Positions 1 to 8,996 of a stretch of DNA of 64,000 bases are shown piece by piece (position 1 is the stretch's first letter; each line of letters opens with the position of its first letter). The position numbers were made by a program, and so were the translations under genes. Source of the stretch: Rhodoligotrophos sp. CJ14 (GTDB taxonomy: Bacteria > Pseudomonadota > Alphaproteobacteria > Rhizobiales > Im1); assembly GCF_038811545.1 (NCBI RefSeq), contig NZ_CP133319.1, positions 3,794,001 through 3,858,000 on the forward strand. The letters are read 5' to 3'. The notes beneath the pieces were generated by a model. It searched no databases. It was given only the letters and a program-made list of their open reading frames with translations, and had not been told where the DNA came from.

Positions 1-1
1 C

Positions 2-715
2 TCCGTCATCCCGGCGGGAACCTTTCGTGCAGCCTCGATCCGGGTTGCCGAAGCGGCCAAGGTGATCGAGAACACCCAGCGCGATCTAAACATCGCGCTC
101 GTCAACGAGCTTGCGATCATCTTTAACCGGCTCGGCATCGATACGGCCGACGTGCTCGCGGCGGCGGGCACCAAGTGGAACTTTTTGCCCTTCAAACCCG
201 GCTTGGTGGGAGGTCATTGCATCGGGGTTGATCCCTACTACCTCACCCATAAGGCGCAGGCTGTCGGCTACCATCCGGAGGTGATCCTTGCCGGCCGCCG
301 CATCAACGATGGCATGGGGCGCTATGTCGTCTCTGAGCTGATTAAGGCCATGATCCGCCGCGAGATCCAGGTGAGCAAGGCGCGCGTGCTGGTGTTGGGG
401 CTAGCCTTCAAGGAGAACTGCCCCGATTTCCGCAACAGCCGGGTGGTCGATATCCTTGAGGAGCTCGGTGACTATGGCACCACCGTCGATGTGCACGACC
501 CCTGCGTCGACCCGGAAGATGTGGAGCGTGTCCTTGGCATCGAGCTTACCCCGGAACCCCGCGCCGGCACCTATGATGCGGTTGTGATCGCCGTCGCCCA
601 TGACCAATTTCGCAAGCTCGGCTTCTCCCGCATCGCCCAGCTGGGACGCGAAAACAGCGTGATCTACGACATCAAGAGCCTGTTTCCCGGTGAGCCGTCA
701 TGCTTGCGCCTCTGA
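2..715 (+). CDS. Nucleotide sugar dehydrogenase, C-terminal part (5' end outside window)
   Basis: This is the C-terminal part of a UDP-sugar 6-dehydrogenase that oxidises a UDP-N-acetylhexosamine to the uronic acid for polysaccharide synthesis. The frame is open to the left edge, so the NAD-binding domain lies outside the window. Visible are the Lys/Asn segment [15 protein letters not shown] and the catalytic Cys motif [14 protein letters not shown], followed by the UDP-binding C-terminal domain ([17 protein letters not shown]). The type resembles UDP-GalNAc/UDP-ManNAc dehydrogenases (WbpA/TviB) more than UDP-glucose dehydrogenase, but substrate is not decidable. Its last 44 bases overlap the 3' end of the convergent flippase gene. 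Confidence 0.93.
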   Translation, partial: SVIPAGTFRAASIRVAEAAKVIENTQRDLNIALVNELAIIFNRLGIDTADVLAAAGTKWNFLPFKPGLVGGHCIGVDPYYLTHKAQAVGYHPEVILAGRRINDGMGRYVVSELIKAMIRREIQVSKARVLVLGLAFKENCPDFRNSRVVDILEELGDYGTTVDVHDPCVDPEDVERVLGIELTPEPRAGTYDAVVIAVAHDQFRKLGFSRIAQLGRENSVIYDIKSLFPGEPSCLRL

Positions 716-2027
716 CCTGGTCCGGCTGATCGCCCTCCCGCGGCCGCGGCAACAGTGAGCGCACCGACAATGCTGTGCCGATCGCTCCCTGCGCGATGCA
801 GATGGCGCTGGTGGTCGCCGCCCCGATCATGCCGAAGCTTGGAATGAGCAGCGCCGAGAACACCACGCAGCTTGCGAACTGCAGCAGGTTCAAAAGCCTA
901 AGCCTTGCCCCGTGCCCGGTCATGGCCAGCAGGATGTCCTGACAGGGCAGGAGGCAATTGACCAGCTGGCCCACCGCCATGATCACCAGCGCAGTCGCGG
1001 CGGTCTCGAATCCGGGCCCGATCAGCGACAGAAGGCTCGAGGGGAAGAGCATCATGATGGCGACCACCGGCACGCCGAAGCCGCTGATTGCGAGCCAGAC
1101 ATTGCGGTTGAGCTTATGCAATTCCCGCAGCTCGCCGAGGCGGTGATGTTCGGCGAACATCGGTGCGGCGATCGTCCCGATCGAAATGATGACCACCCAG
1201 ATCAACAGAGAGATGCGCATGGCCACGCTGAAGGCGCCCACATCCGCAGCGCTGGCGAACATGCCCAGCACGAGCACGGGAATGGATGAGAGCGCGATTT
1301 GGTTGATCTCGACGACGGCAAGCGGCAGCGCCGTTTTCCAAAGTGGCGGCAGCGCAATGCCAGCACCTATGGCGCGTCGCACACTGAACACGCGCCAGCG
1401 GCGAAGGACCAGCACCAGGCCAAGAAGGCTCGCCAGCATCATGCTGCCCGCGAGCGCATAGAGCAGTCCGTCCAGCTGGTGAACGCCCAAGGCGAGCGCT
1501 GAAAGGGTCAGCACCGGCCAGAGCGCATTCTGAACCAGCTGCGAGGCGATGCCACGCTTGAGGCCGGCAAGCGCGTGCCCGAACATGATGCACAGATTCT
1601 GCGGCACGATCACGATCGCCGATAATGCGAGCGCCCGGACCAGATCTGGCTCGCTGAACAGATGAACCGAAATGGGCTCAGCCGCCGCGTAGGTGATCGC
1701 CGCGGCAATCAGGCCGCCCGCGCTCGCCCATATCATCGAAAAGATCATGGCGCGCAGGGCGGCGCGGCCGTCCCCCACCGCAAGTTCCGCTGCGATGTGG
1801 CGCGTTGAGGCCTTCTCGAACCCGGTGCGAGCGACTGTCGCGATCAGCGAGACCCACGTGATACAGAGGAAGAACAACCCCGCATCATGCGCGCCCAGCA
1901 CCCGCGCCGCGAGCATGTAAAGCCCGAGCTTTCCCACCAGCTCGACACCGCGGGTGATGAGGCCGGCCAGATAGACGCCATAGGAGACGAGGAGCGGGCG
2001 CACGCGCTCGAGGGAGAGACTGGTCAT
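672..2027 (-). CDS. Polysaccharide flippase (Wzx/MATE-like membrane protein)
   Basis: A predicted integral membrane protein of about 451 residues with roughly twelve hydrophobic segments, in the style of oligosaccharide flippases that move lipid-linked repeat units across the inner membrane. The N-terminal stretch [20 protein letters not shown] and the periodic hydrophobic helices fit the polysaccharide_synt family. The ATG at 2027 is preferred over a GTG at 2090 because family members begin just before the first helix; neither has a strong Shine-Dalgarno. It lies between a nucleotide-sugar dehydrogenase and glycosyl-phosphate transferase genes, which supports the role. The tail overlaps the dehydrogenase gene end on the other strand. 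Confidence 0.85.
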   Translation of the reverse strand: MTSLSLERVRPLLVSYGVYLAGLITRGVELVGKLGLYMLAARVLGAHDAGLFFLCITWVSLIATVARTGFEKASTRHIAAELAVGDGRAALRAMIFSMIWASAGGLIAAAITYAAAEPISVHLFSEPDLVRALALSAIVIVPQNLCIMFGHALAGLKRGIASQLVQNALWPVLTLSALALGVHQLDGLLYALAGSMMLASLLGLVLVLRRWRVFSVRRAIGAGIALPPLWKTALPLAVVEINQIALSSIPVLVLGMFASAADVGAFSVAMRISLLIWVVIISIGTIAAPMFAEHHRLGELRELHKLNRNVWLAISGFGVPVVAIMMLFPSSLLSLIGPGFETAATALVIMAVGQLVNCLLPCQDILLAMTGHGARLRLLNLLQFASCVVFSALLIPSFGMIGAATTSAICIAQGAIGTALSVRSLLPRPREGDQPDQVRGASMTAHRETGS

Positions 2028-2233
2028 GCCGCCAAGGCGGTGAAAGGAACCCGAAACCGGCCGCCCTGCCTCGGATGCGACCACCCGCACAGCGTCTTTG
2101 CACTCACGGCCGGCAAGCCCGATCGAAACGTGTCATTTCTGAACGCCGGGCGTCCCGCCTGCGATGAAGGCATTGTTGATTCCCTTGAGCAATAATACAG
2201 CCTGTCAATTATCCCGTCCGCCTTGCAAACGTC

Positions 2234-2638
2234 ATGACAGATCCAATGACATGGTTTCGGCTTTCTCCACGTCCCTTCTTTACAGCTGTTTGGGTTCTCT
2301 GTCTTTGCGTGACGACTGGCGCATTCCTGCCGGTCCCAGTTGGCGCCCAGCAATTGCCGCCGGAGCTCGATCCATTTCCCCCCGATCCACGGCTCCAGCT
2401 CAGCGAATATTTCCGCACGCGCCTTCCGCCGCTGTGGTGGGCGAACGAGCCGGACTATAACTTGGGCCTCTTTACTATTCAGGTGAATATTCCTGCAGAT
2501 TGGGAAGGAAATCCCACTGGCGCGGCGGCGTCTCTTTGCCCAGAGCCCGGTCATCGTCTATGGCAAGCCATTAAGCAGTTTGAGATAAGACCGTTTTACA
2601 AGCAGCACAATTGGGCTTCAGTGACCTGTCGGCCCTGA
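2234..2638 (+). CDS. Small secreted protein of unknown function
   Basis: A 134-residue protein with an N-terminal signal-peptide-like segment (hydrophobic stretch ending near VGAQ, residues about 12-39), then a Pro-rich segment (QLPPELDPFPPDPRLQL) and Trp-rich remainder. I do not recognise a family. It is transcribed divergently from the flippase gene and lies just upstream of the methyltransferase and glycosyl-phosphate transferase genes, so it may be a periplasmic accessory of polysaccharide export, but that is inference from position only. Codon pattern is less GC-biased in its last third. It could be a non-conserved lineage-specific ORF. Confidence 0.5.
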   Translation: MTDPMTWFRLSPRPFFTAVWVLCLCVTTGAFLPVPVGAQQLPPELDPFPPDPRLQLSEYFRTRLPPLWWANEPDYNLGLFTIQVNIPADWEGNPTGAAASLCPEPGHRLWQAIKQFEIRPFYKQHNWASVTCRP

Positions 2639-2685
2639 CTGTGCGAATGTGCAGCACAAGAAGTGGCGTTTTGGGGGATGTGAGG

Positions 2686-3564
2686 ATGGCTTCCCGTGGT
2701 GCGGTGAAAGAGCTCGGCGGTGGCACGAACTCGGGTGTTTTAACGCTTGGCGGCTCGGCCGAACATTACGTTCGGCATGGACAGAAGAGTGTAGATGGCT
2801 GGTTGTCTGTTCTCGACGGGCTGATAATCTCGTTCGTGTCTGCTCAGCAGCAGCGCAATGGCATCTCCGGCTCCCTTGGCGAGATCGGTATCCATCACGG
2901 GCGGTTGTTTATTCTCCTTGCGCTTCTGGCAAGGGACGATGAACGCTGCTTTGCGGTCGATATCTTTGAGGATCAGCACCTCAATCTCGATCGTTCCGGC
3001 GAGGGCAGCGAAGAGCGGTTTCGGCGCAATCTCAGCCGGTTCGACGTTCCTCAGGATAGGGTGATGGTGTTCAGGGCAAGCTCACTCGCCATTGGCTGGC
3101 CCGAGCTCATGCGCGATGTCGACCTTCCGGCCCGTATGTTCAGTATCGATGGTGGCCACACCGCGGAGATCACCGTCAATGATCTGCGGATCGCCGATGA
3201 GGGCCTGCATCCTCACGGCGTCGTCATCCTCGACGATTACTTCAATGCGGAGTTTCCGGAAGTCTCTCAGGGTCTGTGCACCCACATCCTGAGCGGTGGT
3301 AAGCTTGCGCCTTTTGCGATCGGGGACAACAAGGTGCTGCTCGCGCGCCCTGGCCAAGGACAAACCTATCGGCGCGCCCTAATCGAGAATTTGCCTCGCC
3401 GCAATTTCGTGAAGACGACCTCGATGTTCGGGGAGGAGGTCACCGTTTTCCGCACCCCCCATCGCATGATCGAGCGCGTGCGTCAGTCCGAGCTGACCCG
3501 CAGCTTGACCGAGCACCCGCTGGGCAAGGCCTTGAAGCCCGTGGTTCGCCGCATTCTGGGCTGA
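2686..3564 (+). CDS. Class I SAM-dependent methyltransferase (Methyltransf_24-like)
   Basis: About 292 residues from the ATG at 2686, which follows a GGGGATGTGAGG ribosome binding region; the open frame extends to 2611 but that would overlap the preceding gene. The Rossmann-type motif I is GEIGIHHGRLFI, followed by an acidic strand-end AVDIFEDQ, and a later FSIDGGHT and VVILDDYFN pair, as in Methyltransf_24 proteins found in glycan clusters. It probably methylates a sugar of the surface polysaccharide or a capping group. It is 5 bases upstream of the glycosyl-phosphate transferase gene and likely cotranscribed with it. Acceptor substrate is unknown. Confidence 0.8.
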   Translation: MASRGAVKELGGGTNSGVLTLGGSAEHYVRHGQKSVDGWLSVLDGLIISFVSAQQQRNGISGSLGEIGIHHGRLFILLALLARDDERCFAVDIFEDQHLNLDRSGEGSEERFRRNLSRFDVPQDRVMVFRASSLAIGWPELMRDVDLPARMFSIDGGHTAEITVNDLRIADEGLHPHGVVILDDYFNAEFPEVSQGLCTHILSGGKLAPFAIGDNKVLLARPGQGQTYRRALIENLPRRNFVKTTSMFGEEVTVFRTPHRMIERVRQSELTRSLTEHPLGKALKPVVRRILG

Positions 3565-3569
3565 TATCG

Positions 3570-4970
3570 ATGACCCGTTGGACTCACGGCCTCATCAACC
3601 GGCTCGTGTTGGTGTGCGATGTCACCATGCTTGGGCTGAGCGCGGCTCTCGCCCACTTGCTGTGGAACATCGGCTCCTGGGGGCAGATATTTCTGCTATT
3701 TGCCCTTGGTGCCGTTGTCTTCACGCAGCTTCTGCATGTCGGCAACGGCTACCGGGTCGAGCATTATGTGTCTGCCTGGCGCCAAATGCGCCATCTCCTC
3801 GTGGCGGGCATTCCGGCCTTCCTGGCGGTGACGGCCGCCTATTGGCTGTTTATCCCCGAGGACATCCAGCACATGCCGGACATGATCCGGTGGGGACTGC
3901 TCACCTATGTGCTGCTTCTGTTCGGCCGTCTTGTGCTCGTGCGCACTGGCATCACGCTTGCCAATCGGCGCGCGCTGCTCAGGCGCAATGTTGTCCTGAT
4001 CGGACCGCCCAACCGTGTGCGCTCCTTCCTCGCTCGTCGTGACCAAACGGATACCGACCTGTTCCGCATTCTCGGCGTGTTCTCCGACAGCCATCCGGCA
4101 AGTGACTATGCGAGCAACGATGGCGTCCCCTATCTCGGACCGATCGATGAGCTCTTCACCTTCGTGCACGGCACCCATGTCGATGTGGTGGTGATCCTGG
4201 AACCCTGGCAGCAACCCGCCGAGATTGGGCGTATCGCGGATCGTCTCTACCGGATCGCCGCCGATGTGGTGGTGCCGCTCGACCCTGAGGAGTTCAACCT
4301 GCGCTTCGCGACGATCGTCAGCGTCGCCGGCGTCGCCTCCCTCCAGGTACAGCGCCAGCCTCTCAAAGGGTCTATGGGCCTGATCAAGCTCGCCGAGGAC
4401 TATGTCGTTGCGACCATCGGGCTGATCCTGACCGCGCCCGTGCTCATTATCGCCGCCCTGGCGATCAAGCTCGACAGTCCCGGTCCCATCCTGTTCCGCC
4501 AGGAGCGCCTTGGCTTCAACAATAAGCTGTTCAAGGTCTACAAGCTGCGCACGATGCGATTCGACCCGCAGGATGATGGGGCCGCCGGCACCAGACGCAA
4601 CGACCCGCGCGTGACCCGGGTGGGCGACATCCTGCGCCGCACCTCGATCGACGAGATCCCTCAGCTGATCAATGTGCTCCAGGGCGATATGTCCGTGGTC
4701 GGGCCGCGTCCCCACGTGCCCAACATGCAGATCGGCAATCAGCGTCAGTTCGACGTGGTGCGCGAATATGCGGCCCGCTACCGCATGAAGCCGGGCATCA
4801 CCGGCTGGGCCCAGATCAACGGCATGCGCGGTGGCATCCACACGATCGAGAAGGCGGCGCGCGGGGTGAAGCTGGACCTCTACTATATCGAGAACTGGTC
4901 CTTATGGTTCGACATCAAGATCATGCTGCTGACCATCACCAAGGGCATGGTAGGGCGCGACGTGTTCTGA
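3570..4970 (+). CDS. Undecaprenyl-phosphate glycosyl-1-phosphate transferase (initiating enzyme)
   Basis: A 466-residue polyisoprenyl-phosphate hexose-1-phosphate transferase that attaches the first sugar to undecaprenyl phosphate on the cytoplasmic face. It has four to five N-terminal transmembrane helices (residues about 10-130), a CoA-binding-like Rossmann domain (about 140-260), one more helix near residue 290, and the C-terminal catalytic bac_transf domain. Catalytic landmarks are DSPGPILFRQERLG, KLRTM, DEIPQLINVLQGDMSVVGPRP and KPGITGWAQINGMRG. The architecture matches WcaJ/ExoY-PssY-type long-form enzymes. It starts the repeat unit made by this locus. The following GH18 gene begins inside its 3' end. 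Confidence 0.95.
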   Translation: MTRWTHGLINRLVLVCDVTMLGLSAALAHLLWNIGSWGQIFLLFALGAVVFTQLLHVGNGYRVEHYVSAWRQMRHLLVAGIPAFLAVTAAYWLFIPEDIQHMPDMIRWGLLTYVLLLFGRLVLVRTGITLANRRALLRRNVVLIGPPNRVRSFLARRDQTDTDLFRILGVFSDSHPASDYASNDGVPYLGPIDELFTFVHGTHVDVVVILEPWQQPAEIGRIADRLYRIAADVVVPLDPEEFNLRFATIVSVAGVASLQVQRQPLKGSMGLIKLAEDYVVATIGLILTAPVLIIAALAIKLDSPGPILFRQERLGFNNKLFKVYKLRTMRFDPQDDGAAGTRRNDPRVTRVGDILRRTSIDEIPQLINVLQGDMSVVGPRPHVPNMQIGNQRQFDVVREYAARYRMKPGITGWAQINGMRGGIHTIEKAARGVKLDLYYIENWSLWFDIKIMLLTITKGMVGRDVF

Positions 4971-5950
4971 CCGCGCTGCTCCTGGGCTTCCTCGCAGTCG
5001 TGTTCGGGCAGGCTTCGGCCTCCCGAGCCGACGGACGCCCCTTCGTTGCCTATCACGCGAGCTGGTATGAGCCCCCCGCCACCAGTGCCGAGCAGACCAC
5101 GCTCGCGCGCCTGCCGCGCTATATTTCTATTGTCATGCTGGGCTTTGCGCGGCCCGATACGGCCTATGATGGCGGCGATGATCTTGCGTCGACGGGTCTG
5201 CAATATCCCTTCTCGCGGACGCTGCTGGGCCAGGCGATCTCGGCACTGAAGAAGAAGAATCCTGAGACGAAGGTTCTTGTCGCGGTGGGCGGCTCGGGCT
5301 ATCCCGGCTGGGACCGGCTGAATGAGGCGGCGCTGGCAAGCCTCGTGCGCGACATCGGCGCCGATGGCATCGATGTGGATTTCGAGCCTCGCGATCCGGA
5401 TTGCCAGCGCAATGCTGAAGGGCAGATCACCTGCAGCAGCGATGCGCAGTGGCGTGATTATGTCTCGCGCATCCGCAAGGTTCTGCCGCGGCCCTACATG
5501 GTCACCGTACCCGGCTGGAGCGTCGGAGCCTATGGAGAGGGGCGTTTTATCAACGCGCTCCCGAAAAGTCCCTGGACCGGGGTCATGCTGCCCCTCCTGC
5601 GTTCAGCGGAGGCGCGCGACATCGATCTTGTCTCGATCATGGCCTACGATGCCGGCCCTTCCTTTAGCCCGATTGAAGCGCTGAAGGCCTATCGAAGCTA
5701 TTGGCCGGGCCCGCTGGCTCTCGGCATCCCTGTGATGCCGCCGACCCATGGTGAGGCGCGCCTGAGCGCAAGAGCCGCGCAAACCCTGATGCAGGACGTC
5801 GCAGCCAATCCACGCGCAGGCGCGATGCTCTATGCTTTGCGGGAAACGCCTCCTGGCCACATCAGCCCAGACAATCCGGACGCCGCAATGCTGGCGCGCG
5901 CCATCTGCCTGGGCCTGGGCTTGAGCGGTTGTGACGAGCCTGTGCCCTGA
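4904..5950 (+). CDS. Secreted glycoside hydrolase family 18 protein
   Basis: A GH18 (chitinase-like) protein. The signature DGIDVDFE lies near residues 154-161, with the presumed acid/base Glu161 and the preceding Asp residues all present; VLVAVGGSG near residue 124 is the usual SxGG strand. A hydrophobic signal segment ends near ASASRADG (residues 21-43). The only ATG giving a signal peptide is 4904, which overlaps the preceding gene by 67 bases; a CTG at 4967 is the other possibility. It is likely translationally coupled to the initiating transferase. In an exopolysaccharide operon such enzymes trim or release an N-acetylhexosamine-containing polymer, but the true substrate is unknown. Confidence 0.85.
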   Translation: MVRHQDHAADHHQGHGRARRVLTALLLGFLAVVFGQASASRADGRPFVAYHASWYEPPATSAEQTTLARLPRYISIVMLGFARPDTAYDGGDDLASTGLQYPFSRTLLGQAISALKKKNPETKVLVAVGGSGYPGWDRLNEAALASLVRDIGADGIDVDFEPRDPDCQRNAEGQITCSSDAQWRDYVSRIRKVLPRPYMVTVPGWSVGAYGEGRFINALPKSPWTGVMLPLLRSAEARDIDLVSIMAYDAGPSFSPIEALKAYRSYWPGPLALGIPVMPPTHGEARLSARAAQTLMQDVAANPRAGAMLYALRETPPGHISPDNPDAAMLARAICLGLGLSGCDEPVP

Positions 5951-5959
5951 ACCCGGGGC

Positions 5960-6778
5960 TCAGACCTCTCGGGAGGGGTGACGCGCGATGATATTCCCGA
6001 ATTCCTTCGGCATCGTACTCAGCGATTCAAGCCGGCCGTCCGCCAGCCGGTAGAAGCGATAGCCCTGCGCGGCCAGTCCATTCCAGGCGCCGTCATTGCG
6101 GCCACCCCGTTCGAGCAGAGTGGGGCAATTCGCTTCGAAGATGACGGTCGGATGATCGCGCGTCAGCGTCTCCTGTGCGCCGGCGATCACCAACTCCTCG
6201 GCGCCCTCCACATCCATCTTCACCACATCCACGCGCGCAAGGCCCAGATCCTTGACGAGAAGATCAAGCGTCGTGGTCTCCACCGTCTCGCCGGCTTCTG
6301 CCGTATCACCGCTGAGCAGTGAGAACGCCTGCGGGTCATCCCCCAGCGGCACGTGATGCAGGGTCGCGCTGCCCGCCTTATCCGCCAGCGCCTTCGGCAC
6401 GATGGTCACATTGCTATAGCCATTCAGCGCGACATTGGCCTTGAGCTGGCTGCCTGCTTCGCTGCCTGGCTCGACCGAGATCACCTTCGATGCGACCTTT
6501 GCGGCCTTGAGCGTAAACAGGCCGATATTGGCGCCCACATCGATGAACACATCACCCGGCCGCACGAACATATTGAGATAGTGCAGCTCTGGCTCGATCC
6601 AGTCCCGCAAGAGGAAGGTCGCAGCAGAGGTGTGCCGCAAGTTTGCAGGCACACGGACTTTTTCTCCCGCTTCGGAAAGCCTGAACACGGGACTGTGACC
6701 TGCCAATACGTTACAGGCCCAGATGGCTGCCCGGGTTGAGACTTGCAAAGGGGCTGCTTGGAACCCGGGTTCAGCCAT
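5960..6778 (-). CDS. FkbM-family methyltransferase
   Basis: About 272 residues. SAM-binding motif I is VFIDVGANIGLFTLKAA, followed by the acidic strand VISVEPGSEAG and the FkbM-typical DVVKMDVEGAEELVIAGA. FkbM-family enzymes are O-methyltransferases common in polysaccharide and antibiotic loci. The chosen ATG at 6778 forms an ATGGCTGA overlap with the stop of the membrane protein upstream; the open frame runs back to 6940 but that would lie entirely within the preceding gene. It is the last gene of the minus-strand polysaccharide operon. Its 3' end faces the GH18 gene with 9 bases between stop codons. Confidence 0.88.
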   Translation of the reverse strand: MAEPGFQAAPLQVSTRAAIWACNVLAGHSPVFRLSEAGEKVRVPANLRHTSAATFLLRDWIEPELHYLNMFVRPGDVFIDVGANIGLFTLKAAKVASKVISVEPGSEAGSQLKANVALNGYSNVTIVPKALADKAGSATLHHVPLGDDPQAFSLLSGDTAEAGETVETTTLDLLVKDLGLARVDVVKMDVEGAEELVIAGAQETLTRDHPTVIFEANCPTLLERGGRNDGAWNGLAAQGYRFYRLADGRLESLSTMPKEFGNIIARHPSREV

Positions 6779-8159
6779 TAGATTTCGGATGCGTCTCAAC
6801 ATGGGTGATGACCGCCAGTCGTTTTGAAGCAGATTTCGCAACCGCAACATTCGGACTGCCCAGAATCGGCTGGTCAGCTTGCTTTGCGGCATACAGGAAC
6901 AGGGCCAATGCAGTAACCGTGCCGATTTCGCCGGGGGCATAGACCAGCGAATAGACGGCCGAGGTCAGCAGGAGATAGAGCGCATAATCGCTTAAGGCCT
7001 TGAGCAGGGGATCATCGGACCGGCGCGCGATCCGATAGGTGATCAGAAAGCTCGCGACATAGGTTGCCGCAATGAGGCCAGCCCCCAGAAGGCCATATTC
7101 GAACACGATGCCCGCCCAGCCGATATCGGCGAGATAGAACTGATCGGTGCCGAAAATGTCAGCCATGGTCACGGTGCCGAAACGGGTCGTGCCGCCGACA
7201 CCGAAGATCCAGCGGATCGGATTATCGCCGAGATAATAGATGGCCTTCTGCAATGACTCGAGTCGCAGCCAGAGCGAGCCGCCAAGACCTTCTGCGATCG
7301 ACTGCGCCAGGGGGCCGGCGATGATCACCACCGCGATCGCGAGCAGCAGGGCCAAGGCCGCGATGCCGAGATGGCGAACCTGCTCTGGAACCGAGGTAAA
7401 GGTCGCAATCGCCATCACCAGCACCACAGCGGCGATGGCGGCGCGCTGCTTGAAGATGAGGATCAGCAGCGCGACACACAGGATCGCCGCAGCGCCAGCC
7501 CACCATTCCCGCAGATCGAGCGCACGCCGGGTGAGGTAAAAGATCAGCAATGTGCCAAAGAACATCGGCATATAGATGCGATAGCCGCGCTCGATCTCGT
7601 ACATGAACAATTTGCCCTGTGACGGATCGGTCGTGTACCAGCTGCTGGGCACGAACACCCATAGCAGCACCAGCAGAACCATCGTGACTGAGCCCCAGCC
7701 GATGATCACGCGCCTGAGAAGCTGCGGCGCCGGCATGAGCCAGGCAAGAAACGCAGACAGCGCGATATAATAGCTGAAGGGCCAGACCTTCACGGTCGTG
7801 GCGATCGCATCGATGAGCCCATTCCCCAGATGGATCATCGAGAGCAGCGGCGTGAGTCCCGCCACATAGGCCAACAGGACGGCATAGATGGCCTGCCCCG
7901 GCAATTTGAGTGTGGCAAGACCATAGATCGTCAGCGGCAAGACGGCGAGCGGCCATGCCTTCGAGAAATAGTAGAACGGGACGATCTCGTTCATGTAATG
8001 AACGCTTTGCGCGAACATCGGCAAAGCGAAGATCAGCACCGAGACCACCACGAACTCGGAGGCGGTCTGGCGCTCTTCGGCACTCACCGGCCCATCGCCC
8101 GCGAAATCCGCAGCGCGCAGCGGCCGCAGGCCAGGGCTCGCGCGCAACGGCCTGATCAT
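6771..8159 (-). CDS. O-antigen ligase/polymerase-like membrane protein
   Basis: A polytopic protein of about 462 residues with ten or more hydrophobic helices and a larger non-membrane loop (GGSLWLRLESLQKAIYYLGD and following) between late helices, as in Wzy_C/O-antigen ligase proteins that polymerise or ligate glycan units in the periplasm. The Arg-containing segment near IFGVGGTTRFG is in the expected loop. The ATG at 8159 overlaps the upstream stop (ATGA); another ATG lies at 8165. Neighbours are a WecG-type glycosyltransferase and a chain-length regulator, the usual partners of a Wzy polymerase. Polymerase and ligase cannot be told apart by eye. Confidence 0.8.
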   Translation of the reverse strand: MIRPLRASPGLRPLRAADFAGDGPVSAEERQTASEFVVVSVLIFALPMFAQSVHYMNEIVPFYYFSKAWPLAVLPLTIYGLATLKLPGQAIYAVLLAYVAGLTPLLSMIHLGNGLIDAIATTVKVWPFSYYIALSAFLAWLMPAPQLLRRVIIGWGSVTMVLLVLLWVFVPSSWYTTDPSQGKLFMYEIERGYRIYMPMFFGTLLIFYLTRRALDLREWWAGAAAILCVALLILIFKQRAAIAAVVLVMAIATFTSVPEQVRHLGIAALALLLAIAVVIIAGPLAQSIAEGLGGSLWLRLESLQKAIYYLGDNPIRWIFGVGGTTRFGTVTMADIFGTDQFYLADIGWAGIVFEYGLLGAGLIAATYVASFLITYRIARRSDDPLLKALSDYALYLLLTSAVYSLVYAPGEIGTVTALALFLYAAKQADQPILGSPNVAVAKSASKRLAVITHVETHPKSNG

Positions 8160-8992
8160 GAGCATGCCCCGGAAGACTGCGCCCCCAGCGGTGGATCATA
8201 GGCACCGGGCTTAAGCCACGCATGCGCCATCATGGCCAGCAATGGCGCGGATTCGACGAAGACCCGTCGCGCATGGCCTCGCGGATTGAGCGCAAGCCTG
8301 TGCAGCCATTCAATGCCGAGTTTCCGATAAATCTCGGGCGCACGCCGGGAAATGTCGGTCACGAAATTAAGTGAATTGCCGATGCACATGCCCGTGCCGG
8401 TGGCGCCGGGGCGCTCGGCGATCATTCTCGCCAGATATTCCGAGCGCGGCGAGCCGACTGCGATGAACACATATCGCGCGGGATGCCCGATCACGAATTG
8501 GATCGCGGCCTCCACCGCGTCCGGATTGTCGATGAAGCCCATGGGAGGCACGTGAAGCAACAGCCGCTTGAGGCCGAACCGGTTCGTCAGCCGCTCGTGG
8601 AGCTCATCGCTGCCCCCGATCACGGTGATCGCATCCTCCGGTCTGATCACATGGGCGAAGAGATAGGCGGTGAGATCGCTGCCCGCCGCATAGGGCAGGG
8701 ACAGCCCGAACATTGGCCGGGCAAGCTTTCGTGCGACCTGGCTGTCGCACAGCCTGAGCCAGGCATGCGCGTAAGCCTCCCGGAACCGGCTGTCGCGCAG
8801 GCGGCCGAGCCGCACGAAATGCTGGGCATTCGGTGTGACCACATAGGCGAAAGGCGCATTCTCCGGCCGATCGGCAATCAGCCTGGCCGCTTCCGGCACA
8901 CCCAGATTTGAGACCTGCACACCCAGAAACGGAATCGCATCGACCGCGGAGGCCTTCCAATTCCGACCCTGTGCTAAGGCTTTCTCCTGCAT
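8156..8992 (-). CDS. WecG/TagA/CpsF-family glycosyltransferase (GT26)
   Basis: About 278 residues from the ATG at 8992, 4 bases downstream of the preceding stop; the longer frame to 9106 would overlap the GumC gene. GT26 landmarks: FLGVQVSNLGVPEA at the N-terminus, VVTPNAQHFVRL, LRLCDSQ (usually LxDG/DS), and the nucleotide-binding VFIAVGSPRSEYLARMI. These enzymes transfer a UDP- or GDP-linked sugar to a lipid-linked acceptor at the membrane. It is translationally coupled to the ligase-like gene and belongs to the exopolysaccharide operon. Confidence 0.92.
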   Translation of the reverse strand: MQEKALAQGRNWKASAVDAIPFLGVQVSNLGVPEAARLIADRPENAPFAYVVTPNAQHFVRLGRLRDSRFREAYAHAWLRLCDSQVARKLARPMFGLSLPYAAGSDLTAYLFAHVIRPEDAITVIGGSDELHERLTNRFGLKRLLLHVPPMGFIDNPDAVEAAIQFVIGHPARYVFIAVGSPRSEYLARMIAERPGATGTGMCIGNSLNFVTDISRRAPEIYRKLGIEWLHRLALNPRGHARRVFVESAPLLAMMAHAWLKPGAYDPPLGAQSSGACS

Positions 8993-8996
8993 GGGC

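Noticed and set aside
912-1289. Open frame antisense to the flippase gene
   Set aside because: Gln/His/Arg-rich shadow of a real gene on the other strand with no domain.
3696-4841. 381-residue open frame antisense to the glycosyl-phosphate transferase
   Set aside because: Its His/Asp/Gly-rich translation mirrors codon bias of the real gene; the sense frame has complete catalytic motifs.
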